This document shows positions 1-9,539 of a stretch of 64,000 nt of DNA, in pieces. The notes below the pieces were generated by a model. That model was given only the letters and a program-made list of their open reading frames with translations, ran no database searches and had not been told where the DNA came from. Position 1 is the first letter of the stretch. Each line of letters starts with the position of its first letter. The translations under genes were made by a program, and so were the position numbers. The stretch is from Plutella xylostella (Eukaryota > Arthropoda > Insecta > Lepidoptera > Plutellidae), in contig NC_063982.1 of assembly GCF_932276165.1 (NCBI RefSeq), positions 4,109,501 to 4,173,500 of the forward strand, written 5' to 3'.

Positions 1-705
1 AGTTAAAGGAACTTGTATAAGAAGACTTGGGTGCAAATTATCAACTTTACTTAAATTATCTAGGGCTACAGAGTTACTTAAATTACTTATATTACTTAAG
101 ATGAGATCAAGAGTTTTATCCTTAACATTTCTAATTTTATTTATTTGGAATAAATTATTTGCATGCATAAAATCTATTAAGGGGTAACCTAAATTATTAT
201 TAAAATTATTAGGAACTGTATGTATAAAGTCTTTGTTGGCAGACCAATTAATAAAGCTTAGATTAAAATCACCTATTATAACTACATCGTTTACATTTTG
301 CATAACATCGTTTGCATTATCAAGGAATGCTTTAAGACTATTTAACTTGACTGGTGGAGGAATATATACTGCACAAATAGTAATTTTTTTAAAGATATTA
401 TTAATTTTAACATTAACGGTGACCCAGATGTCTTCTGTGTTACTTTCATAACTATAAATTCGGCTAGATTCTATATCTCGTGAGACAGCAATTAGGACAC
501 CACCACCATCTTTTTTGTCATTAGAAATACGGTCTCTACGATGCACAATGTATCGATCATCAATAAATTCTCTATTGCTTATGTTAGAATTTAGCCAAGT
601 TTCGGTAAGTACAATTACTTTGTAATTATGACTTAAAATATTTTTATACAAATCATTAGTTTTAGTTTTTATACCTCTTACATTTTGATAATAAATATCA
701 ATTAT
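1..705 (-). CDS. Partial ORF2 of a CR1/Jockey-type non-LTR retrotransposon (endonuclease N-terminus)
   Basis: The minus strand is open from a TAA at 706-708 down to base 1 (235 codons) and runs off the window. It reads as the N-terminal apurinic-type (EEP) endonuclease of a LINE ORF2: near the start YYQNVRG, then LTETWL, a GGGV turn, VYIPPP, the catalytic GDFN, and LDLILS near the window edge. In autonomous LINEs this domain nicks target DNA for target-primed reverse transcription. No ATG is present near the start; the frame opens about 50 bp after the ORF1 stop, so translation may restart or shift from ORF1. No stop or frameshift was seen in the visible part, which suggests a young copy. The reverse transcriptase would lie left of the window. 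Confidence 0.85.
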   Translation of the reverse strand, partial: MIDIYYQNVRGIKTKTNDLYKNILSHNYKVIVLTETWLNSNISNREFIDDRYIVHRRDRISNDKKDGGGVLIAVSRDIESSRIYSYESNTEDIWVTVNVKINNIFKKITICAVYIPPPVKLNSLKAFLDNANDVMQNVNDVVIIGDFNLSFINWSANKDFIHTVPNNFNNNLGYPLIDFMHANNLFQINKIRNVKDKTLDLILSNISNLSNSVALDNLSKVDNLHPSLLIQVPLT

Positions 706-755
706 TTAGTGAGTACACTTATAATAGCATTGATAAGGTCAATTTAACTTAAAAA

Positions 756-1847
756 TTAATTAATTTTGTTTAGACATGAGGAATTACGGATAACTAAAAT
801 GGGCGAATATTCGTCCTTTCGCACTTGTATGCGTCCATTCCGTACCCATATAAATTTGTAGGACAACTCTTTAGCTTTCTTCCGTGCTTCCGCGTGAAGT
901 GCCTTGTATGTCGGCGTCAAGTGTTCAGCGACATAGACCGGGGAGCTTGCTCCATCATAGCCAAGGTGGTTTGTGCTAAGTTTGTTTCCTGGATTTTTCC
1001 TGTTGTAGCTAGAGACTGCAGCGATGAGAGCGTCACGGTGGCGGGTACTGCGGAGCTTAGCTACGACCGTCCTGGGCCTTGGGTTTTCCTTGTTGAGCTT
1101 AGCGACACGCGTCACATGGAGTACATCATCATCCTTCAGCTGGCAGTCGACGGACTTCGCAATTTTATTTACTATACTCGATAGATTTTCGGAGTTCTTT
1201 TCGGGGATACCATTAATCTCAATGTTGCTTTCCCGCATTTGCTGCTCTACCAGACATAATCTCGAGGATAGGTCATTGACCGTGTTTTTTAAATTCAAGT
1301 TTTCTTCTTGTAATACCTTGATGTGAGTCGACTTTTCTTCGAGATTCGCTTTTAAATCCTCAAAGTGCTGATTAAAGAAAGTCATGGAGTCATGGAAGCT
1401 GCCAATTTGTTGGTTTATATTTTGTAGCTCAGCCATGACCAATTCTTTAATACTTGATTTTATGGCTGCAGTAATCTCTTGCTTTAAAATAGCGCGGAGA
1501 TTAGACTCTGTTACAAAGCTGGTTTCGTTTTGAGTGTTACTATCGTTTTGCTTCTTGCGGGTGGTTACATGATAGTCAGCTGGTGTTTTAGTCAAGTTAT
1601 TTGTTTTGCTTGAGGAGGCGGTAGAAGTTTGCGGTGTTGAGGTGGTTGTGCAGACCGGAAACTTCTTAGACACACATACATCGCACTTCCAGTTGGTCTT
1701 GTTTTCCTTCGTCATGAGCGCATAACGTTTAGACGACACAACCGCGCAATCCAAATCGTACGTGTGTGCACATTGGGAACACTTCATAAATTGGGTATTT
1801 ATTATTTTATTGTTACAGTTAACACAAACACTGTTCACTGGTGCCAT
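756..1847 (-). CDS. ORF1 protein of the same LINE: PHD-like finger, coiled coil, FP-like domain
   Basis: The 363-residue ORF has three recognisable parts. Residues 8-58 form a PHD-like zinc finger (Cys 8, 11, 23, 26, His 28, Cys 34, then WKCDVC with Cys 55 and 58). Residues about 125-215 form an alpha-helical coiled-coil stretch. The C-terminal part (about 215-355) resembles the FP domain found in many insect CR1/Jockey ORF1 proteins, with PRTVVAKL and YVAEHLTP-type segments. ORF1 proteins bind the element RNA in the ribonucleoprotein particle. The start is the ATG at 1847-1845 in a good context after a noncoding leader. The frame is complete and undamaged. It lies directly upstream of ORF2 on the same strand. 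The family is inferred from architecture, not from a search. Confidence 0.82.
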   Translation of the reverse strand: MAPVNSVCVNCNNKIINTQFMKCSQCAHTYDLDCAVVSSKRYALMTKENKTNWKCDVCVSKKFPVCTTTSTPQTSTASSSKTNNLTKTPADYHVTTRKKQNDSNTQNETSFVTESNLRAILKQEITAAIKSSIKELVMAELQNINQQIGSFHDSMTFFNQHFEDLKANLEEKSTHIKVLQEENLNLKNTVNDLSSRLCLVEQQMRESNIEINGIPEKNSENLSSIVNKIAKSVDCQLKDDDVLHVTRVAKLNKENPRPRTVVAKLRSTRHRDALIAAVSSYNRKNPGNKLSTNHLGYDGASSPVYVAEHLTPTYKALHAEARKKAKELSYKFIWVRNGRIQVRKDEYSPILVIRNSSCLNKIN

Positions 1848-2212
1848 TTTTAAAATTACACAATATTTTATTTTTCGTTTAACGGCAGCGAGCGCTCGAA
1901 TCTAGCGCTGCAGCGCTCAGGCAACGATAGCGCAAGAGTGGCCGTTGGCTCAAGGTCAGCGCTCGAACCGCGAGCAACAAAAATGTTGAGTTTATAAAAT
2001 GTTTATGCTTATTACTCACTTAATAATACACTTGCACTCGAAGCACAAACACTAACAATAAGTACGTAATTAGACGAATAGAATGATATATAGTATGAAT
2101 ATAAACGGTTACTGTTTACTATTGTTTTGAATTAAAATAGACGGAGAGAAAATTAATACATGTTGTCGGTAAGATAGCGCGCGCGCGAAAAAAGTTTTAT
2201 AAGTTTTGAAAA
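1848..2212 (-). other. Probable 5'UTR and internal promoter region of the LINE
   Basis: This stretch lies upstream of ORF1 on the minus strand. It includes a GC-rich patch (about 1880-1980) with several AGCGCT/GAGCGCT repeats, unlike the AT-rich DNA around it. LINE 5'UTRs usually carry an internal promoter. The 5' border of the element was not located; the neighbouring TIR element begins at 2213. Confidence 0.4.
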
Positions 2213-3655
2213 TAAGGTCAACCGGGGCCAAGTCGCCTACGGGGCTAATGCCTCGAATCCATTTATCTTCCGAACCTTATACTTTAGAACTACTGGAGTC
2301 ATCTGCTATCTATCTTTGGAACTCAAACTTTTACCACTGACCAATAGATGTCGTATCCGAAGCAATTTTCTTAAATAATTTGCCATTTTAATTTTTTCAC
2401 GTCTTTTGGCCACCTCCGGTTTCCTGACACGTTTTTTTTAATCGTTCCAAATGTGTGTTTGTTTAAAAGAATCTATGTTTCCTAACTGTAAATACTGTTA
2501 TTGTTTTGTTGCTTTACATATTGTTTTGATTATTTTATTGAAATAACGTATTATTCGGACACAATATGCAATTAAAAATGTACAGGTTTAGCTTTTTTTT
2601 TTGGGGTAAATGCCTCTGGGCTGATGGGGTTATTGCCTCTATTGCGGCTAGCCCCATTTCCAGAGGTTCTAAACATTTTATGTTATGATAAATGTATTTA
2701 ATACACTCACAAGCAATGAAAAAGTTCCAGAGACATTAGCACCAAATTACTCCTAAACGAAAAATAGTAGGTTAATGACGCCTTCTGCAATATTGAAGAA
2801 TATTTAACAGCGTATCAGAATTAACATTCTTAGATTGGTAATCCAACTAAAACGTAAATAATTTGAATATGAATTAAACTAAATGTTTTAAAAAATTTGC
2901 GTCATTTGGTGTCGACATTATAAGGTTTTTAACACGGTATATAGAAAATAATCATATAATAAATAATAAATAAAAAAATATTCATATTAACTGAATGATC
3001 CCACTTGTTTTTTTAACTTTAAATAGTTTTGTAATGATTTAAATTCCGTCAGACTCTAAAAATGGTATACTTACTAATTTAAAGTTGTGGTTTGATTGCA
3101 AATTATAAAAAATATGCCCTTGTATGCTTTTATACTTTATTTGTATTTGTCATGTAAGTATTTATACTTTTTTAAGTCCAATAAAGTATTCATAAATAAA
3201 ATGTTGAGCACCCCTGGAATCTTAGATGGGGTAAATGCCACTACAAGAAATTAGGGTGTGTAGGCGCCATAGCCCCGAAAATTTTTGATCAACTAATTCT
3301 CCTTAACTAAGCGCAGTATTTAGTTTACAAGCTAATAATTACCTACGTTAATAGTAAATCTATACATTATATCTACTGAAACTTGTAAAAAGCTCTTCCA
3401 AGCACACAAAACTAGTGAAAGAGGCATTAGCCCCACTAGGGGTTATTGCGCCAAAAAATCCCATTTTTTGTAGAAACGTCGTTTACACGTAGAAGATATT
3501 TAAAATTCTACAAAATTGCATCAATATATGAAACTAGATAAAATTTCCTAATATGTATCACAAGTTATAGCTTAATAGGGCGTATAGTCTGTTTGTTATG
3601 TTCAAATGAATATGAAAGTCAAAGTATTGTGGCGCAATGGCCCCGGTTGACCTTA
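2213..3655. mobile_element. Non-autonomous TIR DNA transposon with reiterated GGGGYTAATGCC-type motif
   Basis: Perfect 18-bp terminal inverted repeats, TAAGGTCAACCGGGGCCA at 2213-2230 and its complement at 3638-3655, bound 1,443 bp of AT-rich DNA without a coding frame. Both ends fit insertion at a TA dinucleotide. Inside, a motif close to GGGGYTAATGCC recurs: 2240-2255, 2603-2655 (several), 3228-3240, 3262-3280 and 3421-3452, on both strands. Such subterminal repeats often bind transposase. No transposase remnant was seen, so this is a deletion derivative or MITE-like element of unknown superfamily. Confidence 0.75.
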
Positions 3656-3656
3656 C

Positions 3657-3865
3657 ATATACAGGGTGTTGCAAAAAAGGTATTCTAAGCCGAAAAAATA
3701 TATTCAATCTCAATAGTAAAAAATCACGTGACCAACAAAGTTTCTATGGAAAAGGAATTTTAATTGTCGTGAATTTCCAAAACTCGTAAAACAAAAGTTG
3801 TTCAGAATAGCCCCCTGAGTCACCCCCTTTCGGCTTAGTATACCCTTTTTGCAACACCCTGTATA
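3657..3865. mobile_element. Palindromic MITE, ACAGGGTGTTGCAAAA family (copy 1)
   Basis: The ends read TATACAGGGTGTTGCAAAA and TTTTTGCAACACCCTGTATA in inverted orientation, followed inward by TAAGCCGAAA and its complement. The body includes TCACGTGACCAACAAAGTTT, which recurs in the copies near 25.3, 29.3 and 31.9 kb. No coding capacity. Confidence 0.75.
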
Positions 3866-4355
3866 CTATCATGTTCCATATTTTTTATTTTTACCTTAGT
3901 ACCTAGATACCTAATTTTGTAATAAATTAGTTGTCGTGGTCAGACTGAGAAACTAAAACAGCCTTTTAACTTATAATGTCTCTTTGCCTCTTTTCGGATA
4001 CGAACTCCAAAAACTACTAACTTAACGCAATTTATAATCAGTGTAGACAAAAAGTTGGATACCGTAAAAACAAAAAACTAGTGAAATAAGCCCAAATCTT
4101 GATCTGCTTGGTAAGCAAAACAAACGACGAACCTTCTCGAAGACTTTCCAACTTTTCTCATTTGTTCTATTCTATTTTCGAATCTCAAAATTATGAACAT
4201 CCGGCGGAAAGGGAAATGTATCTGAAGTTTTTATGTTGGTAGCCATGTCTTATCAATGCTAATTCTTTTACAATCGTCTTCAAAAGATATTGGTAGGTAG
4301 ATCTTGTCAGTAGACATGATGAAACTTATAGTTTTTGTATTTTCATAATTAAATA
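3866..4355. other. Intergenic DNA, nothing recognised
   Basis: AT-rich sequence between the MITE and the LTR retrotransposon. No convincing coding frame, tandem repeat or terminal repeat was seen. Confidence 0.5.
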
Positions 4356-4866
4356 TGTGAGCCCCTTCGACACGACTCACAACTATTACGAATGCCGGAT
4401 GGTACTATCTTAAAAGAAAACACCAGTATTACTATCACTATTCACTTCGAGGATCTCTGGAGAAGTTCACTATTCGAGCTTTCTATTAGAACTGAACTGT
4501 TCGACTGTTACTATTAAACTGAACTTAATGTGCGCCGGACGCCTCGCTTTATATAGGCCGGCGGGCGATCTTCCCGAAAGTTCCAGAGATACTCGAGATC
4601 ACACTATTTATTATTATTATTATTACTAAGTAGGTATAAACAATCCATACTTATCTACTAACTATAAGTACCTAACTTAGCATCTAGAAAGTTCGCGGAC
4701 GTTGTGGAACATTCCCTAACTATTGTTCTAGAAGCTTCCAGACTATTGTAGATCTATTGAATCCATACTAATCCTTCTAGAACTTTATCGAATCTACTGG
4801 AAAGTGATAGAATGTTCCAGAACCTTCGCGAGTTATCTACTCTATCGATATCGATTGTCGCGAACA
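4356..4866 (-). repeat. 3' LTR of the gag-only retrotransposon
   Basis: 511-bp copy matching 6538-7046 almost base for base. Visible differences are one substitution near 4795 and a small indel (TATCGATATCG against TATCTATCG) near the end. It includes a TATATA-like segment (about 4551-4556) in the region CTTTATATAGGC, a plausible promoter element on the opposite-strand duplicate as well, and a (TTA)n run. Confidence 0.92.
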
Positions 4867-4895
4867 TTACTCCCGCCGCAGCTCTTGTAGCTGAA

Positions 4896-6464
4896 CTATC
4901 CGCGGTCGCGACATCTTCGTCGATGGGCAGCTCCTCGGTCATCTCCATGGTAGGCGCCCGCAGGATTCGTGACGTCTCCTTGCTGCTGAGAATCTCGCAC
5001 ATACTTCTCCATCCATCGTGCCCAATACTTGTCCGTTAATCTCTTGTCTATGAGATCCAGTCTTCTAACTGCCAAGTCGTACTTGCTGTTGGACACTACT
5101 TTCCGCAGCAGTTCGTTCTCTCCTGCCGGTATACCCTTGAGTTTGTCCGCCAGAAACGGCAGCGCATGCCGATCTATTTCACTATCTGTCGGACTATCGA
5201 ATTCTGGAGGGAGATGAACCGTTTTTATGGCCCTCACACTCATCCTACGATTCTCTAGACTACGATCTGTGGTCGTGTCTATAGATGGTGTGGGTGCTCC
5301 GATGACTTTAACTAGGGGTGGCAGTGTTGGCCCCTCACTTTCAGCACTGACTGGCTCACTTGTCGATGTGAAACTGTTTACTGGAGCCACTCTATTTCCC
5401 TGCAGCGGTTTGTTCCGCTGTGGCTCCCGCCGGTTTTCACCGGCGACGACTACTTCCGCAAGTTCAGGCGTAACTCTGCTTGCGACGACGTTTTCCACAG
5501 GTTCAGGCGGGAGAAGGCAGGGCAAGATTTCTACCACAGGTTGGCTGACGACGACTTCTTTTCTTACTGGTGCAGGCGTAACTCCGCTGGCGACGACATT
5601 TCCCGCAGGTTCAGGCGGGACTTGGCACGTGGTGACGCCTTGCGATCCGCGTGCGAGTGTACTTCTCCGAACCCGTGCTTGTTTTATCTCTTCTTCTAGT
5701 GCGGCGACCTTGGCTTCAGCCAATTTAGCTTTTAATTCATCTTCCTCAGCTTTAGCTTTAGCTGCAGCTATTGCCACCAGAGCGTCAGCTTTAGCCATCT
5801 CTTTTTGTCGCTCAAGAAATTCCAAACGGGCTTGTAATTCTCTGCGCCATGTTCGAGAATCAATGTGGCGCGATAAACTTGGTGGAAGTGAAGTTCCGTT
5901 CTTCGACGATCTAGACTCGTAGACACTTCCTTCTATTTGCTCCTCTTCCGAGTCCTCCTCTAGCGCGGCGACCTTGGCTGCAGCCAATTCAACATCAAGC
6001 ATAGCTGCCTCCGTTTTAGCTATGGCCGCCTCTTTTCGTCGCTCGAGAAGTTCCAAGCGAGCCTGGGCCAATTCTCTTCGCCGTGCACGAGAAGCAGTGG
6101 AGCGCGACGAACATGGAAGACATGATCTTCCCTGATTTGTCGATGTTGACTCGACACTATCTAATACTATTGCAGCGCTGACTGCGGCGGCGGGGGCAAC
6201 GGCAGTTGTGACACCGGCAACGACTATAGGGCAGGGTGGCAACAATGGAGGGGACAGCGTCTCCGTCGTCGGCTCTGACGGCGGTTGTGGACCTGGTGTA
6301 CCTCCTGTGGTTGCACCCAATGCCGATGCGTACTCCGTTGCATCTGCAGACCTCGTCGTGGAGACGGCAGATTCCTCGTCCGTAGTCCTCTTCACTGCGT
6401 ACAACTTCTGAGACCTCGTTACAGGCATCTTCTTTTCTTCCAATCCGGATGCACGAATGACCAT
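4896..6464 (-). CDS. Gag-like protein of the LTR retrotransposon
   Basis: The 522-residue frame is the only ORF between the LTRs. The first ATG is at 6464; an internal Met at residue 13, followed by PVTRSQ, is an alternative start. It is rich in Pro, Ala, Thr and Ser, with two long Ala/Glu/Lys/Arg helical segments (about residues 125-175 and 205-265) that look like coiled coils and resemble each other, suggesting internal duplication. The C-terminal third has acidic and basic patches (HLPPEFDSP, LDLIDKRLTDKYW). No CCHC zinc knuckle and no protease motif was seen. Gag proteins assemble the particle that packages the element RNA. The BEL/Pao assignment rests on the coiled-coil style, the 5-bp target duplication and the tRNA-Tyr-type primer site; it is an inference. 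Confidence 0.75.
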   Translation of the reverse strand: MVIRASGLEEKKMPVTRSQKLYAVKRTTDEESAVSTTRSADATEYASALGATTGGTPGPQPPSEPTTETLSPPLLPPCPIVVAGVTTAVAPAAAVSAAIVLDSVESTSTNQGRSCLPCSSRSTASRARRRELAQARLELLERRKEAAIAKTEAAMLDVELAAAKVAALEEDSEEEQIEGSVYESRSSKNGTSLPPSLSRHIDSRTWRRELQARLEFLERQKEMAKADALVAIAAAKAKAEEDELKAKLAEAKVAALEEEIKQARVRRSTLARGSQGVTTCQVPPEPAGNVVASGVTPAPVRKEVVVSQPVVEILPCLLPPEPVENVVASRVTPELAEVVVAGENRREPQRNKPLQGNRVAPVNSFTSTSEPVSAESEGPTLPPLVKVIGAPTPSIDTTTDRSLENRRMSVRAIKTVHLPPEFDSPTDSEIDRHALPFLADKLKGIPAGENELLRKVVSNSKYDLAVRRLDLIDKRLTDKYWARWMEKYVRDSQQQGDVTNPAGAYHGDDRGAAHRRRCRDRG

Positions 6465-6516
6465 AAATGTAAGGTCATTTCACGAACGAATACGAATGCC
6501 GGCTCGACTATAACTC

Positions 6517-6533
6517 TCCGGCTCAAAGGACCA
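6517..6533 (-). other. Primer binding site matching tRNA-Tyr
   Basis: Read on the minus strand, TGGTCCTTTGAGCCGGA starts four bases inside the 5' LTR. The 3' end of animal tRNA-Tyr (CCGGCTCGAAGGA plus CCA) would pair with it except at one position. It is where reverse transcription of the element would start. Confidence 0.7.
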
Positions 6534-6537
6534 TAAA

Positions 6538-7046
6538 TGTGAGCCCCTTCGACACGACTCACAACTATTACGAATGCCGGATGGTACTATCTTAAAAGAA
6601 AACACCAGTATTACTATCACTATTCACTTCGAGGATCTCTGGAGAAGTTCACTATTCGAGCTTTCTATTAGAACTGAACTGTTCGACTGTTACTATTAAA
6701 CTGAACTTAATGTGCGCCGGACGCCTCGCTTTATATAGGCCGGCGGGCGATCTTCCCGAAAGTTCCAGAGATACTCGAGATCACACTATTTATTATTATT
6801 ATTATTACTAAGTAGGTATAAACAATCCATACTTATCTACTAACTATAAGTACCTAACTTAGCATCTAGAAAGTTCGCGGACGTTGTGGAACATTCCCTA
6901 ACTATTGTTCTAGAAGCTTCCAGACTATTGTAGATCTATTGAATCCATACTAATCCTTCTAGAACTTTATCGAAACTACTGGAAAGTGATAGAATGTTCC
7001 AGAACCTTCGCGAGTTATCTACTCTATCTATCGATTGTCGCGAACA
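6538..7046 (-). repeat. 5' LTR of the gag-only retrotransposon
   Basis: 509-bp copy, TG...CA ends. On the minus strand it lies upstream of gag and would carry the promoter. It is followed on the + side by the AAATA target duplication. Confidence 0.92.
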
Positions 7047-7199
7047 AAATAAGGTATTAAATAAGGTAGATATTCTGAAGTTTTTTGGCATTTCTTATGT
7101 GATGCGCAATTAACTGTCTGCAAAGTAATTAAGTGATCTACAAACATCTACGATGATGAACTTTTCCAATGCCCAAATTTTTTTTAAAATGCACAGTAC

Positions 7200-7485
7200 T
7201 ACTAGATTACCTGATTCGGGTTCGAATCCCGGCGCTGACATGTACCAATGAGTTTATTGGAATTCAAGTATCTATAATGTGTACTTTCGCTCTTGCGGTT
7301 ACAAAAACATCACGAGGAAATCTGCTTAAATCTCGATTTAGCACATCTAGATATATGAGTCTACCAACCTGCAGTGGGCCAGGGTGGTGGGAAATGGTCC
7401 AAGCGTAAGAAGGCAATTTAGACCTTAATAATATGCATAAAGGTTCCATTCGATAGAGCCAGATACAGGTATAAAATATCATTTT
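7200..7485 (+). mobile_element. SINE-A (tRNA-headed), 5'-truncated copy
   Basis: It begins within the tRNA-like head at a B-box sequence (GGTTCGAATCCCGGCGCTGA) and continues with the family body (CATCACGAGGAAA, CCAACCTGCAGTGGGCCAG, GGTTCCATTCGATAGAGCC). The same body recurs at 22.1, 27.7, 33.0, 34.4, 43.4 and 46.8 kb. Confidence 0.75.
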
Positions 7486-7639
7486 AGTTAAGTATAGTAT
7501 GTATAAGGTTTATGTATTGTATATGTATGTAACTTATAGGGATATATTTATTATACATGTATTATATACAAGTAAGTATATTCTAGTGTTTATAGGTATT
7601 TTAACAAAATTATCTTTCCTCTCAGTCTTTCGCACTACC

Positions 7640-7745
7640 TATAACTTTCTCCACAACACCCAAGGTTAGCTGGAAGAGAATGCTATTAGCATTAAGTTCG
7701 CCAATGTACATAAATTTATTATTGTGCAATAAAGTATTTAATAAG
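7640..7745 (+). mobile_element. LINE 3'-tail fragment
   Basis: The segment AGAGAATGCTATTAGCATTA followed by TGTGCAATAAAGTATTTAATAA matches the copy at 25.6-25.7 kb. It resembles the 3'UTR and short AT tail of a CR1/Jockey-type element. No coding part is attached. Confidence 0.5.
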
Positions 7746-7754
7746 GTACTTACG

Positions 7755-9050
7755 AGTACAACGCCACCGTAGCTAAGGCGGCAGTGCAGCTGCTTCAGAA
7801 TTTTGGGGTTCGAATCCCGCCCAGGGCAAACATCGGGTGCGCATTGCGACGTATAAAAACGAAATGTATAATTTCACATTAATAACGTTCACAACATATA
7901 ATGAACGTTACGTATAACAACAAAATCTATATTTTCATAAGGTATAAGATTCAATTGGTATAACGTACATTTTATATAATATCAAAATATATAATACTTA
8001 CGAGGACTAATATCAATTCGTATAACATACATTACGTATATCGTTTAAAATATATACTATCATTTAGTATACAGTTCATAAAACATACTAACATACAATA
8101 ACATAATCTGTGTTTAATTACCAAACACCGTCAAACCCCTTAGCACCAAAACCTAAAGATAGGTGCGACGACGAGCAAAGCGAGGAGGAGCGTGTTAGGT
8201 GCACATGTTCGTCGAAACCAAAGCGGAGCGCAGCGAAGCGGAGCGGAGCGTCTCCCCACATAGCGTCAATAATAATAATAATGTCAAAACCCCTTAGCAC
8301 CAAAACCTAAAGATAGGTGCAACGACGAGCAAAACGAGGAGGAGCGTGTTAGGTGCACATGTTCGTCGAAACCAAAGCGGAGCGCAGCGAAGCGGAGCGG
8401 AGCGTCTCCCCACATAGCGTCAATAATAATAATAATAATGTCAAAACCCCTAGTACCAAAACCTAAAGATAGGTGCGACGACGAGCAAAGCGAGGAGGAG
8501 CGTGTTAGGTGCACATGTTCGTCGAAACCAAAGCGGAGCGCAGCGAAGCGGAGCGGAGCGTCTCCCCACATAGCGTCAATAATAATAATAATGCCAAAAC
8601 ACCTAGTACCAAAACCTAAAGATAGGTGCGACGACGAGCAAAGCGAGGAGGAGCGTGTTAGGTGCACATGTTCGTCGAAACCAAAGCGGAGCGCAGCGAA
8701 GCGGAGCGGAGCGTTCCCCACACATAACGTCAATAATAATGAAAATACGATACGACAATCTTTTATACTTTTTGTGCATTATACATTATGATAATTATAT
8801 CCGTTGTAGAATATATGTTATAGGTAAGCGTTATATATTATAAACGTTATGCATTTTAATCGTTATATCAATTGAAATTATACTTTTTGAACGTTATTCT
8901 TTACGAAATTATGTATTTAGTAATTATGCCTTTCGTTTGTTATGCACAGTGATCGTTATACTTAATAAATTTATATCATATGGGCGTATACCTTGTGAAT
9001 GTTATACCATTCGTTTTTATACCTCGTATTACTTACCCGCAAACATCTGT
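7755..9050. repeat. Tandem array with AT-rich inverted arms
   Basis: A tRNA-like head (7758-7830, B-box GGTTCGAATCC) precedes an AT-rich left arm (7850-8115) full of GTATAAC/ACGTTA-type words. Next come four tandem units (8128-8741) and a right arm (8742-9040) in which the same words appear inverted (CGTTATAC, GTTATA). The whole looks like one composite element with a satellite core. The ORFs through the core arise only because the unit is close to 153 bp. Confidence 0.6.
8128..8741. repeat. Four tandem copies of a ~153-bp unit
   Basis: Units start near 8128, 8282, 8440 and 8593. Each reads from ACCAAAACCTAAAGATAGGT through GCGGAGCGCAGCGAAGCGG to a short AAT run. Length varies mainly by the number of AAT triplets. 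Copies are more than 95% alike, implying recent amplification or homogenisation. Confidence 0.85.
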
Positions 9051-9190
9051 GTGATGAACATTTATGTTTGCCTTGTGTCGGGTTTTCGTTTCTATTTAAC
9101 ATGTATCTGTCTATGTATTTGTGTAGATATACCAGATGTCCAACACCCATATCACCGCGGATGGCCGTGTGTGAGATTTCCCCGCTTATT
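9050..9190 (+). mobile_element. SINE-B' 3' fragment
   Basis: Words such as TATTTGTGTAGATATACCAG, TGTCCAACACCCAT and GGCCGTGTGTGAGAT, then a GAT run, match in inverse the SINE-B' copies at 31.7 and 62.7 kb. Confidence 0.55.
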
Positions 9191-9293
9191 TGATGATGAT
9201 GATGATTCTGTCCGACCGGGTTCGGTCACGCCGACTCGCTCGCGTGTTGCGGCTGGGGAGGGCGTCGCTTGTGTGACCTCATTATATGACTTA

Positions 9294-9508
9294 CTAGCTG
9301 TTACCGCGAGCTTCGCTTCGCCTTAAAAAGTTTTCCCGTGGGAATTTCGGGATAAAAGTAGCCTATGTTCTTTCCCAGGGTCTAGACTAGACCGTATGTA
9401 TACCAAATTTCATTCAAATCCGTTCAGTAGTTTTGGCGTGAAAGAGTAACAGACAGACAGACAGACAGACAGACACAGTTACTTTCGCATTTATAATATT
9501 AGTTAGGA
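9294..9508 (-). mobile_element. Lep1-like non-autonomous Helitron (copy 1)
   Basis: On the minus strand it begins TCCTAACTAA and ends in CTAG, inserted between A and T. It carries a GTCT microsatellite and a GC-rich stem-loop near the 3' end. The window holds six relatives. This one ends 31 bp before the acceptor of the first Dgk coding exon. Confidence 0.85.
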
Positions 9509-9539
9509 TTTATTTATTGTATATCCTGTATTGTTTCAG

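Larger units (their letters stand above)
4356..7046 (-). mobile_element. Gag-only LTR retrotransposon, BEL/Pao-like, complete with target duplication
   Basis: Two nearly identical LTRs (4356-4866 and 6538-7046), each starting TGTGAG and ending GCGAACA (TG...CA), flank one ORF on the minus strand. The 5-bp target duplication AAATA is present on both sides (4351-4355 and 7047-7051). A tRNA primer site lies inside the right (5') LTR and a purine-rich tract (complement of 4867-4882) abuts the left (3') LTR. The interior is only about 1.67 kb and holds a gag-like gene but no protease, reverse transcriptase, RNase H or integrase. It must therefore be mobilised in trans. The few LTR differences indicate recent insertion. 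Confidence 0.9.

Noticed and set aside
8118..8733. Long ORFs on both strands through the four tandem units
   Set aside because: They arise because the repeat unit is close to 153 bp (divisible by three); sequence is reiterated and Arg/Ser/Gly biased with no domain.
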